Positions 23,421 to 34,580 of a stretch of 64,000 bases of DNA are shown one piece after another; position 1 is the first letter of the stretch, and each line of letters opens with the position of its first letter. Position numbers and translations under genes: made by a program. The stretch is from assembly GCA_027574665.1 (NCBI GenBank), contig CM050659.1:23475001-23539000 (forward strand). The letters run 5' to 3'. Under the pieces are notes generated by a model, which saw nothing but the letters and a program-made list of their open reading frames with translations, made no database searches and was not told where the DNA came from. This stretch comes from Rhynochetos jubatus. Its lineage: Eukaryota > Chordata > Aves > Eurypygiformes > Rhynochetidae.

Positions 23421-23640
23421 GACCATCACGCGCCCGTGGTTGCCGTCAACGTAGAGGTATCGCGATTCAGGGTTGGCGATCCAGCCCCTGGCGTTTGCCG
23501 GGCGGCTTTTCCCTGCTCTAAGGTCCTCCCCGGGTGGGAATACCTGGGAGCGCGCGTTGGTGGCACCGTCATCGCCTCGCACGGTTAATGCAGCTCCGCG
23601 TTTGGGCTGTCGCGCGAGCTCCTACCTGGCGCCCGCCCTG
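23421..23640. promoter_or_regulatory. CpG-island-like segment
   Basis: Hand count over 220 bp: 74 C, 72 G, 26 CpG. That gives about 66% GC and a CpG observed/expected ratio near 1.07, meeting the usual island thresholds in a neighbourhood that is otherwise AT-rich. Runs such as CGCGCG occur at about 23551 and 23611. In birds such islands mark promoters or orphan regulatory islands. No start codon, donor or recognisable first exon could be assigned, so direction is unknown. Confidence 0.5.
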
Positions 23641-24120
23641 TGAAGCCCTTGACTGCAGCGATCGCAAGGCTAGATTGTGAGAGGCTTTACGGGCTGATAT
23701 TAAGGCAAGGAGCTATTGCCAATATTAATATATTACTGTGTTAGATCATGCTAATTATATTTTAAGCTGAAATGATTTCAGAAGGATTGAGAGGCAGTGA
23801 GGGCTCTCCCATGCCTACTCCCCCTTGCAGAGGCAAGGTTCAAGTATTATTTTCTCTTCCACAGGGGAGGAACAGCTGCGTCAGGGCTGGGAAGTAAGTT
23901 TGCACTGATTGAGTCGAATTGCAGAGTGCATTTTAGGTTGCATTCAAATCACGGCAATCTCGCTTCCCTCTGTGACAGAGCAAGGAGCTCTCCACTTTGA
24001 TCGTTGATGTAGACTTGGAGAGAAGGGGAGGGGGCAAAAAAAGAGAAGGGAAGCTTTTGTTTCAGTCATGTCGTGTTTTTCCCCACCTGACAGCATGTCA
24101 GCGGTAGCTGTGCTCTGCCT
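23641..24120. other. AT-rich spacer between two CpG-dense segments
   Basis: It contains TATTAATATATTA-type sequence at about 23720 and no recognisable gene. The sharp contrast with both flanks is notable. Confidence 0.5.
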
Positions 24121-24240
24121 GCGTTACACACCCTGTGCAGAGCCCCCCGCGGAACGTGGAGGGGGTTGGGGCGTGCGAAGGGACCAGCTTCCGTCTCTCG
24201 TACGATCTTCCCGGCGCCGTGTCGGCAACGGTGCCGTCTC
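24121..24240. promoter_or_regulatory. Second CpG-dense segment
   Basis: Hand count over 120 bp: 40 C, 42 G, 15 CpG, giving about 68% GC and observed/expected near 1.07. It is shorter than a classical island alone, but it lies about 480 bp from the one at 23421 and may form one regulatory unit with it. Confidence 0.4.
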
Positions 24241-24689
24241 CTGATGAATAAAGTGGCTCCGTGTGGAAGCAGAACTTGCTCCCGAGCTAGCAGCGTTCAG
24301 CACGAGCCTCGCTTCACCTTGATGGGTTTTAGATAAGGCCCCCGTGAAGAAACTGTTTGGGGGGCGGGGGGTGTTCTGTGTAAGATCTTAAAATATATTG
24401 GGGTTAAGGAAATCGGTGAAATTGGGAAGCGCTGCCTGTGATGGACAGATGGCCAATAGCGCTTGGAAGTACAAGTGGGTTTGCACCAGAAGGAGTGTTG
24501 GAATCTGGCTGATGGATGGCGTGTGCCGTGGGCATGGACCGATGATGCAGGAGGAGGGACCCCCCTGAGCTCCCGCCCAACGCTAGTTTGCTCCACCTCG
24601 AGGTTCCCCTCCTGCTCTCACCCCATCATAATAAATTCCATCCCTTCCTGGGAGACAGCATTTGAGCTCTCAAGTAAAATTTTTTCCTT
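24241..24689. other. Non-coding, nothing recognised
   Basis: CpG density falls off after 24310. There is a short G-rich run at about 24359-24371. No gene or repeat is recognised. Confidence 0.5.
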
Positions 24690-25010
24690 TAAGTAAAGCA
24701 ATCCCTGTCATAATTTAACATATAAGTATGCCTCCTTTTCCTGTACAACTTCAGCAGCTAACTGAGCGCACTTAATAATGTTTTTCGCTGTATTTCAGTG
24801 GTATGAATGTGCATGAAAATTACAGCAAAGGCATCATTTTTTTAACAGCTGTGTTTAGTTGAATAACAGATTTAGAAAGTGCAGACTTTAATTAATCTGT
24901 GTTTTCTGCTGGGATTTCAGCACCATCTGATTTACTTTTCATGGCTGAAAAGTGTAATTGTAGTTTTTCCCTTTAGCTGCAAGTTTATCCTCCCAAGAAA
25001 TTGATTTGGT
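24690..25010. promoter_or_regulatory. AT-rich, motif-dense block, possible enhancer
   Basis: Contains CAGCTG at 24846-24851 and TTAATTAATC at 24888-24897 in an AT-rich, frame-poor setting with several ATTTCAG and TAATTTAA cores. Enhancer function is inferred from texture only. Confidence 0.28.
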
Positions 25011-28000
25011 TCTTCTTTTTCTTAAAGCAAGCTCGATATCAAACTAATGGTACCTGGTATGCAATACAGATAATGGACTGCTGTGGGGCTGGGGTGGAGA
25101 GCAGAAACCTGTCAGACGTTGTGGTTTGCTCCACGGAAAGGTGGCATTCCTCCTCCCTGCCTCGCTTTGGGTCCCAGCAAACCAGGGTGCATCAGCCACG
25201 CGGCCCCGGAGGCAGGGCTGGAAGGGCTGCGTTTGCAGCGAGCGGCCCAGATCTGATTCTGTGCTCTCGGGCTGGGGGGGCAGGTAGTGGACGAGAAGAT
25301 AAGGATGGGTGTTACTGGAGTAATCTCCAAACAAGAAGGATTTTCTTTATGTTTAATGTAATTTTGTTTAGTTGGAATTATGGTAGGAAGACTTTTCCTC
25401 TCTGTGCTTGCTCCTTGTTGTAAGAACATGTTTGTGTGAGACGGTTGCTGGAATTCTTTAGATGTTGCTCAAAAAAACCTCACTGCAGAAGGTGCTGGTG
25501 GAAGCCGGGGTTTACCTACACAGGGGTGAAAACTATTCATGGGCTGGGAAACCATGATGATAAATTGCGTTTTATCACGCGCTGTTGATCACTCATCACT
25601 CCATCTCTGCCGGGATCAATGAGAGTGTTGTAAACATGCAGAGAGTTTCTCTGGCTCTTATTTGGGAATTTTCTTTAAAAATCAGCCTGCTGTGGAAATG
25701 TGTCCTTGTCCCAGCCGTGCTTCTGCCCTGGGATGAGCTTCCCAAAGCTGAGGATGAGGACGGGTGCATGGAGCCCAGCTGGTCAGAGTTACTCAGTCAA
25801 GTTGCTCCTCTAAGCAGTTCTGCTCTGGAGATTCTGCTCCGGAGAATTTGGAGTGTAACAGCCTTATTTTGCAAACCCACGTGTGAACCTTTCGCTGACA
25901 GCTTTCTTGTGCCAGAAGAGTTGCTGCTTTGACCCTACGTTGGTAGTGGTGTGCTTCCAGGAGTGCTTGTTCTGAGCTGGGTTAGGGAGAAAGAAGTTTT
26001 TTACAAAATAAGGGCATTACTTGCATTCTTTGAGGAAGTCTGGGTAATTTTAGTTCCTGTCAGATGTTCTTTTTCCCCTGTTTTTATTTTATTAGGTTGG
26101 CATGGGTTTTGATGTCTTAAGGGCTTTGTGTGCAAAGCCCGCAACGTCTGAAGAGAAGCAGTACATTTAGATTCAGAGTGTAATCTTAGGATGGCTGCTA
26201 ATCTGAATAAGATAAAAAAAAAAGAAATCTTGATGGGTTTTAAAACTTACTTTAATTAAGGTTTTTCCTTTCATCTCACCAAAGCCCTGAATTAGCTCCT
26301 TCATTCTCCCACAAATATGAATAGTCCTCACTGTGTATAGACACTCTCGCTTGCCCGGAGCTTCAGCAAAAGGGCCAAACCCGACTTCAGCACGTGCCTG
26401 AAAGTCTGGGGGAATTAAATCAGCGTTTGTACAGAGTAAAAAAGGGTCAAACTATCCAGCTGTCTCTACAGTAAGCTGGAGGATGCTGAAATTCCCTGGC
26501 AGAGTCTCGTGCTCTCCAGCTTTCTCTGGGAGCGAGGGACCGGAGTAGCTGCTGTTCCCTGCCTGTGGAGTGCGGAGTTGACACGGCAGATTGCTGCTCA
26601 GTAGTGGCTTCACTGTACATTTATCCTTTTTTTGGGTGCTGAGCACCCTTGGATGGTTTTGCTCCATGCGCTTTGCCCCCAGAGGGGTGTGGGAGGTGAT
26701 GGTTGGTTGGAGCCAGACATAGCGGGGACATGGACCCAGGTGTCCCTGGCTGGGAGAGGATGCTGGGAGATGCTCAAGACATTCTGGTGAGATTTCTGCT
26801 AAAACTGGCATATTCCTGCACAACATTTTGGTCTTGATGAATTGCTGTTTCTCAAAACAAGTTTTTTCAACAGGAATTTTTCTAATAGCTCCAGTCTGAA
26901 GCTCTCGTGCGCCTTCCTTGCCGTGAGACGTTGTTGCTCGGGCATCGTTGGATAAACCCCGGTTGGCTAAACCCCTCACTGGAAAGGCAGTTGGGGCTGC
27001 GGGTCCCATCCGCTGCAGGGCTATCCGAGGCGCAGCCATGGCATGGGCTATATGTTCCCTTTCCCCAAATGCGTGAGCTCTGAGAGACCATTTGGAGAGG
27101 CTGTTTGGTGGGGTGACCCGATCGCTGCAAAGTTTAGCCCAGGCATGGTGCCAGCCAGAAGCAAGGCTGACAAATAATCAGAAATCAAAGGAGCCACCTG
27201 CACGCCGCGGGAAGCTGCTCACCGGGTGGTAAGCGAGCTTTGCCAGCGCTCATCGAGGAGCCTTGTTCTGCAGCCCCGGGGGAGGCTGCGCAGGAGGGGT
27301 TCGCTCCCTCCCCGGCCTCGCCGTGCCCTCGTTAAGAGACTTTTAGAAGGACACGAGGCGAGATCGTGGCTGGCTGGATGTCCAGACATTGCTTCGTCCG
27401 GGGAGGAAACGTTGAGTGATGGGGCTGGGCTGGAGCATCTTTGGGGATGCCGATGCTGCGGCAGAGGAGAGGGGACAGTCTAGTTGAGCCGAGACTGTCA
27501 CCATGTGAAATTCCCTCTCTGAGCAGGGAGCACCCCTTTGGCTGGGCAAACCTGTGGGCTGCATTGCTGACAAATAGCCGGGGAGGAAAATTAGGTCTTT
27601 TTAAGAGCATTTTTATCCTCTGCTGGTTGGTAAGAATGGACCCGGCGAGCGGCAGGGAGGGAGGGAGGCAGAGGGGTGGCGTGATATGCAGATGTCTGTG
27701 TCACATGCACACGCGTCGGCTGCACTCCTCGATGTGTTTTCACCCAGCTTGGAGGCTGGCAGCTCGCGATTCTTACTTCAGAGGGCAGATAGTACTTATT
27801 TTGGAGAGAGAGAGGGAGCAGACGTGAGATATGCATGCATCTAGTTGCTTGTTTTTTATGTCTAAGGAAGACATACTAAATCACAGCTACTCTCCAGCCT
27901 CTAGCCACCCCACGCCTGTGACCCCCAGAAGGATCGAGCCCAACATATCCAATTTTGGGTCCCATCAGCCTTGATAGGATCTGTTTTAAAGAGCTGGCTA

Positions 28001-28178
28001 GGAAAATTCCTCTCCTGCCATTTTTCCGAGGGCGTAATAGGGGATTCAGGGGAGTCCCTGCCCTCTTGCTGATACACTGTCTGGAAGGGACGAGGAAGCC
28101 TGTCTCTAACGCACTGGGAAAGGAATGGTGGTGTTTGCAGGGTGGATTTCATTTGCTTCTGTGAGAGAAATCACTTTG
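25011..28178. other. Non-coding, with a CpG-rich patch and unexplained open frames
   Basis: No recognisable gene. A CpG-rich patch lies at 27202-27366 (17 CpGs in 165 bp). A minus-strand frame of 195 codons runs from 27039 to 26452 with an optimal GCCATGG start, but it has no known domain. A GGGA-rich run lies at about 27656-27672 and a GA-rich run at about 27804. Confidence 0.45.
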
Positions 28179-28947
28179 GTTCAACCAGGCCAAGTGCCGG
28201 GTCCTGCATTTGGGCCACAACAACCCCCTGCAGTGCTCCAGGCCTGGGGATGATGGGCTGGAAAGCTGCCTGGCAGGAAAAGGACCAAGGGGTATTGGTC
28301 ACCAGTGGCTGATTGAGCCAGCATGTGCCCAGGAGGCCAAGAAGGCTGATGGCATCCTGGCCGGCATCATGGACAGTGTGGCCAGCAGGACCAGGGCAGG
28401 GATCATCCCCCTGTGCTGGGCACTGGGGAGGCCGCACCTCAAATCCTGGGGTCAGTTTTGGGCCCCTCACTACGAGACAGACACTGAGGGGCTGGAGCGT
28501 GTCCAGAGGAGGGCAGTGAAGCTGGGGAAGGGTCTGGAGCACAATTCCTGTGAGGAGCAGCTGAGGGAGCTGGGGGTGTTCAGCCTGGAGAAGAGGAGGC
28601 TCAAGGACACCTTATCACTCGCTACAACTCCCTGAAAGGAGGGTGCAGAGCGGGGGGAGGGTTGGTCTCTTCCAAGTGACAAGCGACAGGACAAGAGGAA
28701 ACGGCCTCAAGTTGCACCAGAGGAGGTTTAGATTGGATATTAGGGAAAATTTCTTCCCGGAAAGGTCTGCCAAGCACTGGAATGGGCTGCCCAGGGAGGT
28801 GGTGGAGTCACCATCCCAGAAAGGATTTAAAAGGTGTGTAGATGAGGTGTGTAGGGACGTGCTTTAGCAGTGGATTTGGCAATGCTGGGTTAGTGGTTGG
28901 ACTCAATGATCTTGAAAGTCTTTTCTAACCTGAAAGATGCTATGATC
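28179..28947 (+). mobile_element. CR1 LINE, longest copy in the window (plus strand)
   Basis: This 769-bp, 5'-truncated CR1 holds the last quarter of the reverse-transcriptase frame and the 3' UTR. From 28210 the frame gives NGILAGI-like and SVASRTRAGIIPLCWALG, then RPHLKSWGQFWAPHYE, ERVQRRAVKLGKGLEH and [10 protein letters not shown] frameshift near 28636-28643 moves the rest into another frame, which gives [21 protein letters not shown] across 28679-28740 and ends with a stop at 28867. A typical short 3' UTR follows, with GATCTTGAAAG and a decayed ATTCTATG terminus. The copy is non-functional because it is truncated and frameshifted. It is a useful internal reference for the other L-type copies at 397, 7357 and 17235. 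Confidence 0.95.
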
Positions 28948-30602
28948 CTCTGGAATGAGGTTGTGTTTAGTGGCTGTTAACCCCTGGCAGCCTTTCTGGC
29001 CGTGATGGGGGTTACACCTGAGAGCTTCTGGGACGGAGCTGCTGCCCTGCACGCTGTCGCAGTGCCCACCTTTGTAACAGGACAGTGAGAGGGAGCTTCT
29101 TCGCTGCTACTGAACTGGAGGGGATGCTGTTTCATTCCCATCTATCCTGCTTCCGTCATGCCAGTGTCATGGCAGTGAAAGCCCTGTTTGCCTCTCAGGT
29201 GCTAGTGGTTGCAACGAAAGGAAGAAGAGGATGAATATATTTATGCCGGATAATAATAGTGCTAATAAGAACAATCAGTTCACATAGCTGAAGGAGGTAG
29301 CTCATTGATCGGAGGTCAGGAGTAAATTTTTTCCCCATTTCCTGCATTATGCAGTTGATCAGGAGCAGCGTAAGGTGATTTTATTGTTTCCCAGACCCAG
29401 CCACCCTCCCGGAGGTCGCATGCTTGGCTTGCTGCATCATTGATCCCGCCTGCTATAGCACATTCTTCATTCCTCTTAAATGTGGGCTTGCACTTAGAGA
29501 GCAAACAATTTTTTTAACATTGCTGAGGCTGAAAGCAGCAAAACTAGTGGCTTTTGTCGTCAGGGATGCCGTCTTTGCTGATCACTCTGGGTATAATGTG
29601 TGAATCCAAGGCAATGTGCTATCCAACAAAGAGGGTTTGAGCAATTTTTTTTAAATAAAGGGTAAAAGGGAAAGGGTTGCAGCTTCCTGTGCACTGGATA
29701 AATCGGGGCTGGCTCCTCTTCAGTCGCCGCAGCTACATGGCATTGCTGTGGCGGGGTCTGGAAGCTGAATGTGGGTTTCCCTGCTTCACGCCGTAAAGTT
29801 TCCAGTTTGGTGTATACCGGCATCATTGTGCCGGGTTTGCCAGCTACCCCTTATACGGCAGTTTTGCAGCCATGGATATTTGCTTATGACAGATAAACAA
29901 AAATAACTGCATTGTCTTTCGAAAAACATCGTGTCCCATTAAAATATCAGCACCGCGTACGAGGTTGATGTTGTTTTTAGAAATGCTGAAGTAATGCCTT
30001 TTTGCACGAGGCTTTTCCCCAGAGTCTCCGGGAGCGCAGAGCGTGTTTCAGCTCCGTCTCTTGCGTGTGATTTTTGCCTTCCCGCAGTTGTGGTCTCTTC
30101 TTTTACTGCCCGTTATTTAAAAGGTGTTGGACGTGGTGGGTCATTACTGCGACACGGCAGTGCAGAGGGAGAGGTGCTCCCGGGTGGCTCCTCGGCGTTT
30201 TCAACGCGGTGGCACGGATGGGACAGCTCTGATGCCGCTTTTCAAATAGCATGAAATTGGGCAATAACGCTTGCTCCGAGTTAGCGCTCAGAGCTGTCCA
30301 CCTCCTACAGCTCATCTGCTGGAAACTGGAACAACGGCGCGACGCTGTCACGGTTCAGACCCAGAGTTTTTCCTATCCTAAGCTGAACTCCGCCAAAGTT
30401 GCCCGTGAGCTCTGTGTGCTGCGGGCTCTCGCTCCCCGTGCCCGCAGAGGCAGAGCCGTCAGATGCTGCTCGCGTGGGAGATTCAGGCGTGTGCACCGTG
30501 TTTGTAAACCCTCCGCTTTTCTGTTTCCCTCGCTGTTGGAGTTGTCCCTTTTGCAGTGACTACAATGAGAAGACGACTTTCTTATCATTATTTTTTTTGC
30601 AG
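28948..30602. other. Non-coding, scattered CpGs towards the end
   Basis: No repeat or gene recognised. CpG density rises between about 30160 and 30500, upstream of a splice-acceptor-like site at 30601. Confidence 0.5.
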
Positions 30603-30669
30603 AAAGAGCCTTCCAACTCCTCCTGAACCTGCGAATGGATTTCTCAACCTCCAGCCATCCGAGGTGTAA
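30603..30669 (+). other. Candidate terminal exon after a strong acceptor (unproven)
   Basis: A polypyrimidine tract of T/C with eight T immediately before GCAG ends at 30602. The frame that follows (first base of a split codon at 30603) encodes LPTPPEPANGFLNLQPSEV as its last 19 residues and stops with TAA at 30667-30669. The proline-rich start and the absence of stops give it a protein-like look, but 21 codons is too short to judge. I do not recognise a family. It could be the last coding exon or an alternative end of a large gene, or chance. Confidence 0.2.
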
Positions 30670-30999
30670 ATGAGATAGGAGAGGGGGCTTTGCATGAATC
30701 CTATCTTCCTGCTGACAGCCCACTGTCTACCTGCTTAGTTTTGCATTTTTCTTCCATAGAATGGATTATTTTTCATGGGGTTTTCTTTGTAAATGCCCAC
30801 CAAATCTGTTGCTAATTATTGCCGCCGCCGAGCCGGTGCTGTTGTTTGCGCTGGGAGGTGCAGCCGCTGTGCAGCACGAGGGGCAGGGACCCCCAAATTC
30901 CGAACAATCGTGATTTACTGTGCAGCTTGGGCAAAGTGCATTTGTTGCCTTGGAAACAAATAGCAGCAGTGAACAACTAAATGAAATTTATGGAATCAA
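30670..30999. other. Non-coding, nothing recognised
   Basis: If the preceding candidate exon is real, this is its 3' UTR. The first AATAAA is at about 31002. Confidence 0.4.
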
Positions 31000-31280
31000 C
31001 TTCAATAAATCTTGATGATAAATGTGCAAAAACATACACAATTTGATGAAGATCTCCCGTATGCAGATGTGAAGGATGATAGTAAGTTATATAACTGCTT
31101 CGGCTACGATTTTGGACTGCCACAGTCATGTTCCCATAATACAGGCTTTTTTGTTGTTTCCGAGGAAGCTGTCTGTTTCTTTTCATAGATATGGCATTTA
31201 ATTTTAATTTCCAGGGTATCTTTTCATTTAATTGGCACGCTGGATGATTACAGTGTGTTGTTTTGTCTTTTGCAAATCCT
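31000..31280. promoter_or_regulatory. AT-rich block, possible conserved element
   Basis: AT-rich, frame-poor sequence with TTTAATTTTAATTT and CATTTAATTGG cores. It resembles conserved non-coding DNA in texture; nothing more can be said from one sequence. Confidence 0.2.
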
Positions 31281-32779
31281 GATTCATATCTAACTCAGGA
31301 TAAAAATAAAATTGAGATCTGTGGCAATCTAAGGGAGCAAGAAGTGCCATGTCGCACGCCTCCGAGAAGGGTGCAAGATTTCACAAATTAATTAAAGCAT
31401 TTATGTAGGACATCTCCCTAATTCCTTGCGCGAGCCTTTGTGGTTTACAGGACGGGGACGGGTTGGGGAATCTGTAGTTACGGTATAGCTCTGCGGCAGG
31501 TTTTTTTCTCACGTGGAAAGGCGTCTGTATTCACCTGTGCATGGGGAGAGGGTGAGATTTTTTTGTAGACACACAAAAACATCACAAGTGATATTTTCTA
31601 AAATTGCTACTTTTTGTTTCTGGCTTGACTGGCAGATCGATAAGGGTGCAGGAATATCAGTGGACTTGCCTGGAGACTACGTTGTAAACCTTTACCACAG
31701 CCCTTAATGCAATTTGATGTTTTTCCATTAGTTCCCTTACCTCCTCTCGTTACAGGGTCTTATTTTTCCAATTTTCTGCCAGGTAGGAAGCACAGGGAAT
31801 CTTTGTTTCACCCTTCCATGGGGTGCTGGGCTCCAGCTTAACACTTCAGCTGCGGTTGAGTGGGTGGCAGCCACTGAGGAGGTCGCACGGGGCAGTATTT
31901 CTCCCTACCCACCTGCGGTTTCTGCCACAGCTGCGCCGTCGGTCAAGTGGGAAGGTCCCATGGCTGGGACTGAAACCTGAGCCTGGTCTGATGGGCAGGG
32001 ATATGGACATTATCACCTTCAGGAAAATGCCTCTCTGTATCTTAAGCCAATTTCTCTGCATCTTTTTCCCACTGTGCCTAATTGGTGCTTTGGTTTTGAT
32101 GAATATTGGAGGTCTACCAGATGGACTGGTCGTATCTTAACCTTGGCCCCCACACTTTCTCCTCTTCTAACCCTTCTTGGTTTATTCCTGGAGTAGAAGA
32201 TTGTCTCTGAGAATGAAACAGCACCCCGTGTCAGTGCTGTCCTCGAACTACTGGCAAGTAAAACAAAGCAGGTTGTAACGCGGGATCCTGCTCCCACCTC
32301 GGTACGTGGTTTGCTGCCGTTATTTCAGATGTACTGGTTTTCCTTTGCTCCTTGGATCTACCCAGATTCAGAGCCAAGCCCTTAAGTTGCTAAGGATCTT
32401 CCAGCCCACAAGGTCAGCGCTCCACCATGTCACCGTAATACGTTGTACGGATTTAGAAAATCCCTGTGCATGTGAAGTATCCAGCCTGCGAATCATCCCG
32501 GGTCTGCACTGGTACCGGACTTTGCAGAGCGTCTCCGCAGAACCTGGCGCTTGCACCCAGATCATCGTGATGCAATTGAATTTATTTTATTCTGGGCGTG
32601 CTCATAACCTTGGCTGGGATCAAAATTCGAGTTCCCTTTAGATCAAGGTGTGGAAGGCTGTAAACCTGAAGGGTTTCCTCCAGAAACCTTGTGCACGTGT
32701 GATGGTTTCTAAGCTGCGCTCTGATGTTTACAGAGCACCAGCTCCTTCCGTTAACATACATGGTGTAAGACAGGTTGAA
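31281..32779. other. Non-coding, nothing recognised
   Basis: About 1.5 kb without a recognisable repeat, exon or RNA gene. Overlapping short frames on both strands at 31823-32641 have no family motif. Confidence 0.5.
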
Positions 32780-33200
32780 CTCCATTAGGAGCTAAATTTA
32801 GTGACTCGCTAACTTCTTTTTGATATGTTTTTATAATTTCATTGTATTATGACACTTGGTTTTAAATTTGCATGAGTAAATGAACCTCTCACTAAGGCAG
32901 GTAGAAAGATTTTTCACTTATCTACCATGAAATAAGACATTAAAAAAACAGAGGAAAAAGCAATGTATCCTTGACATATTTCGTTTACATTTTTTTCAAC
33001 TGTGCTGACTGAACATTTCTAACTATTAATGATACAAAAAAGCTGTTTGCACTGCTTTAACAGGGTAAATAATTGCACATTAGGAAGACATTTTGTAATT
33101 AATTTAGTATAGTGGAACACCCACTGTATTTTTAGAAAATATAAATTTACATTTAATTACATTCACAATCTGATTTTAAGATGCAAGTGAAAACTGGCCT
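32780..33200. promoter_or_regulatory. Very AT-rich block, possible conserved element
   Basis: Among the most AT-rich stretches of the window, with TAATTAATTTAG at about 33099, ATTTAATTACATT at about 33152 and no open frame. It could be a conserved enhancer or a matrix-attachment-like AT tract. Confidence 0.25.
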
Positions 33201-34019
33201 TCTGCTGTTCACCTCAAAACAGTAAAGTCCGTGGACAGGATTAAGACCAGAGAACAACACTAACTGTTTTTTCCATAACTTGTTTAATGAGCTTCCTGCA
33301 GGATTGCTTAAAAATAGCCCATGGTCAGTGAAGCTCCTGCAGCTGGTTGCAGATCAGACCATGTGCTTTCGTCCCTGCCATCGCCTTCTGATTCCCTCAC
33401 GTGGATTGACGGTCCTTTTGTTAAAATACATCTGAACTTTTATTCAGGATAACCTTGGCAAGACCTGAGCAACTTTGGGATCTACGCTGGAAAGGTATTT
33501 TTCCCCTTCTCCTTTCCTACCTGAGAAGAGGAGAGCGACCACCCAAGCTCCCGCTGCCAGTGGCATTTGGGGGGTATATTTTCGTGGAGGATGGCATGGC
33601 GGTGGGTCAAGAGGCATCCCTGTTTCGTCTGGGCGATGAGCAGCATGGAGATGGCACCGATGTTTGTTGGGTCCTGACCTGGGCTCTGGTGACGAGCTCA
33701 CGCCGAGGTGAAAGTCCCTCTGCTAATCACCCGGCATTTTGGCGCTCTCCGTCTCTCCTGACGTCACCATTTTTAATCTGTTTGTGTTATTGATTTTTTT
33801 TTTTTCATTAATGGTGACAGATGCTTTTAATTAAAAAGAAAAGACAAAACAAAATCCCGAGTAAAACAAAAAGAGAATATTCTAATTTGGCGTGACATTA
33901 TGAGGCAGAATGGCTCCTGGCATGCAAGGTACGGAAAAGGTCATCTTCCACGGCTACAGCCTTTTGCAACGGTGGAATTAAGTTCAAACTCAGGCTGGTT
34001 TTGAAGTCTTAAGTCTCTC
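33201..34019. other. Non-coding, nothing recognised
   Basis: No gene or repeat. A T run lies at 33796-33807 and an A-rich stretch at about 33833-33855. Confidence 0.5.
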
Positions 34020-34580
34020 CGGGGATTCCTTTCATAACATCTTCGAACTGGATAACACTACAGTAAATGAAATACACTGCACTGGATTAAAGGGTTATTT
34101 CCCCTGTGTGTCAAGCTGACACAGAATACCAAACCTCAGGTTGCCTCCGAGTTGTCTCTATCTGCTGATACCCTCTCCGCTTTACATAACAGCGCTCCGA
34201 GTTTTTGCAGGGAAGTTTTGTGATTATTTATTCAGCTTCGCCGCTTGGTGAATGTGGAACAATTTTATGCAGCGAGGAACCAAAATAAAGCAACTAAACG
34301 GGAAGAAATTTAATGGGCTTAAAAACGTGAAGGAAGCGATGCAGGGAGGAGCGGAGCTGCCTCTTCAGGTCTATTATGCTGCTCTATAATTTATACCGAA
34401 ATACAAAATATAGATCTCTCTGCATTGCCGCTCATGTTCAGCAGCACAGAGCTCGCAGTAACAACAGGGTATGATATATGCTACCGTGCTCTTATCTGAC
34501 TGTACCAACAGTTAAAATTTGTTAAGGATCATTTGCAATGTGTTTTGTTGTAGAACAAATGTTCATTTTGACTTTGAACT
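34020..34580. promoter_or_regulatory. AT-rich, frame-poor block, possible conserved element
   Basis: About 560 bp nearly free of open frames, with TTATGCAGC, TAATTTATA and ATTTAATGGG cores. The enhancer-like texture is inferred only. Confidence 0.22.

Noticed and set aside
28210..28867. Open frames of 141 and 74 codons
   Set aside because: They are the frameshifted reverse-transcriptase end of a CR1 element, not a host gene.
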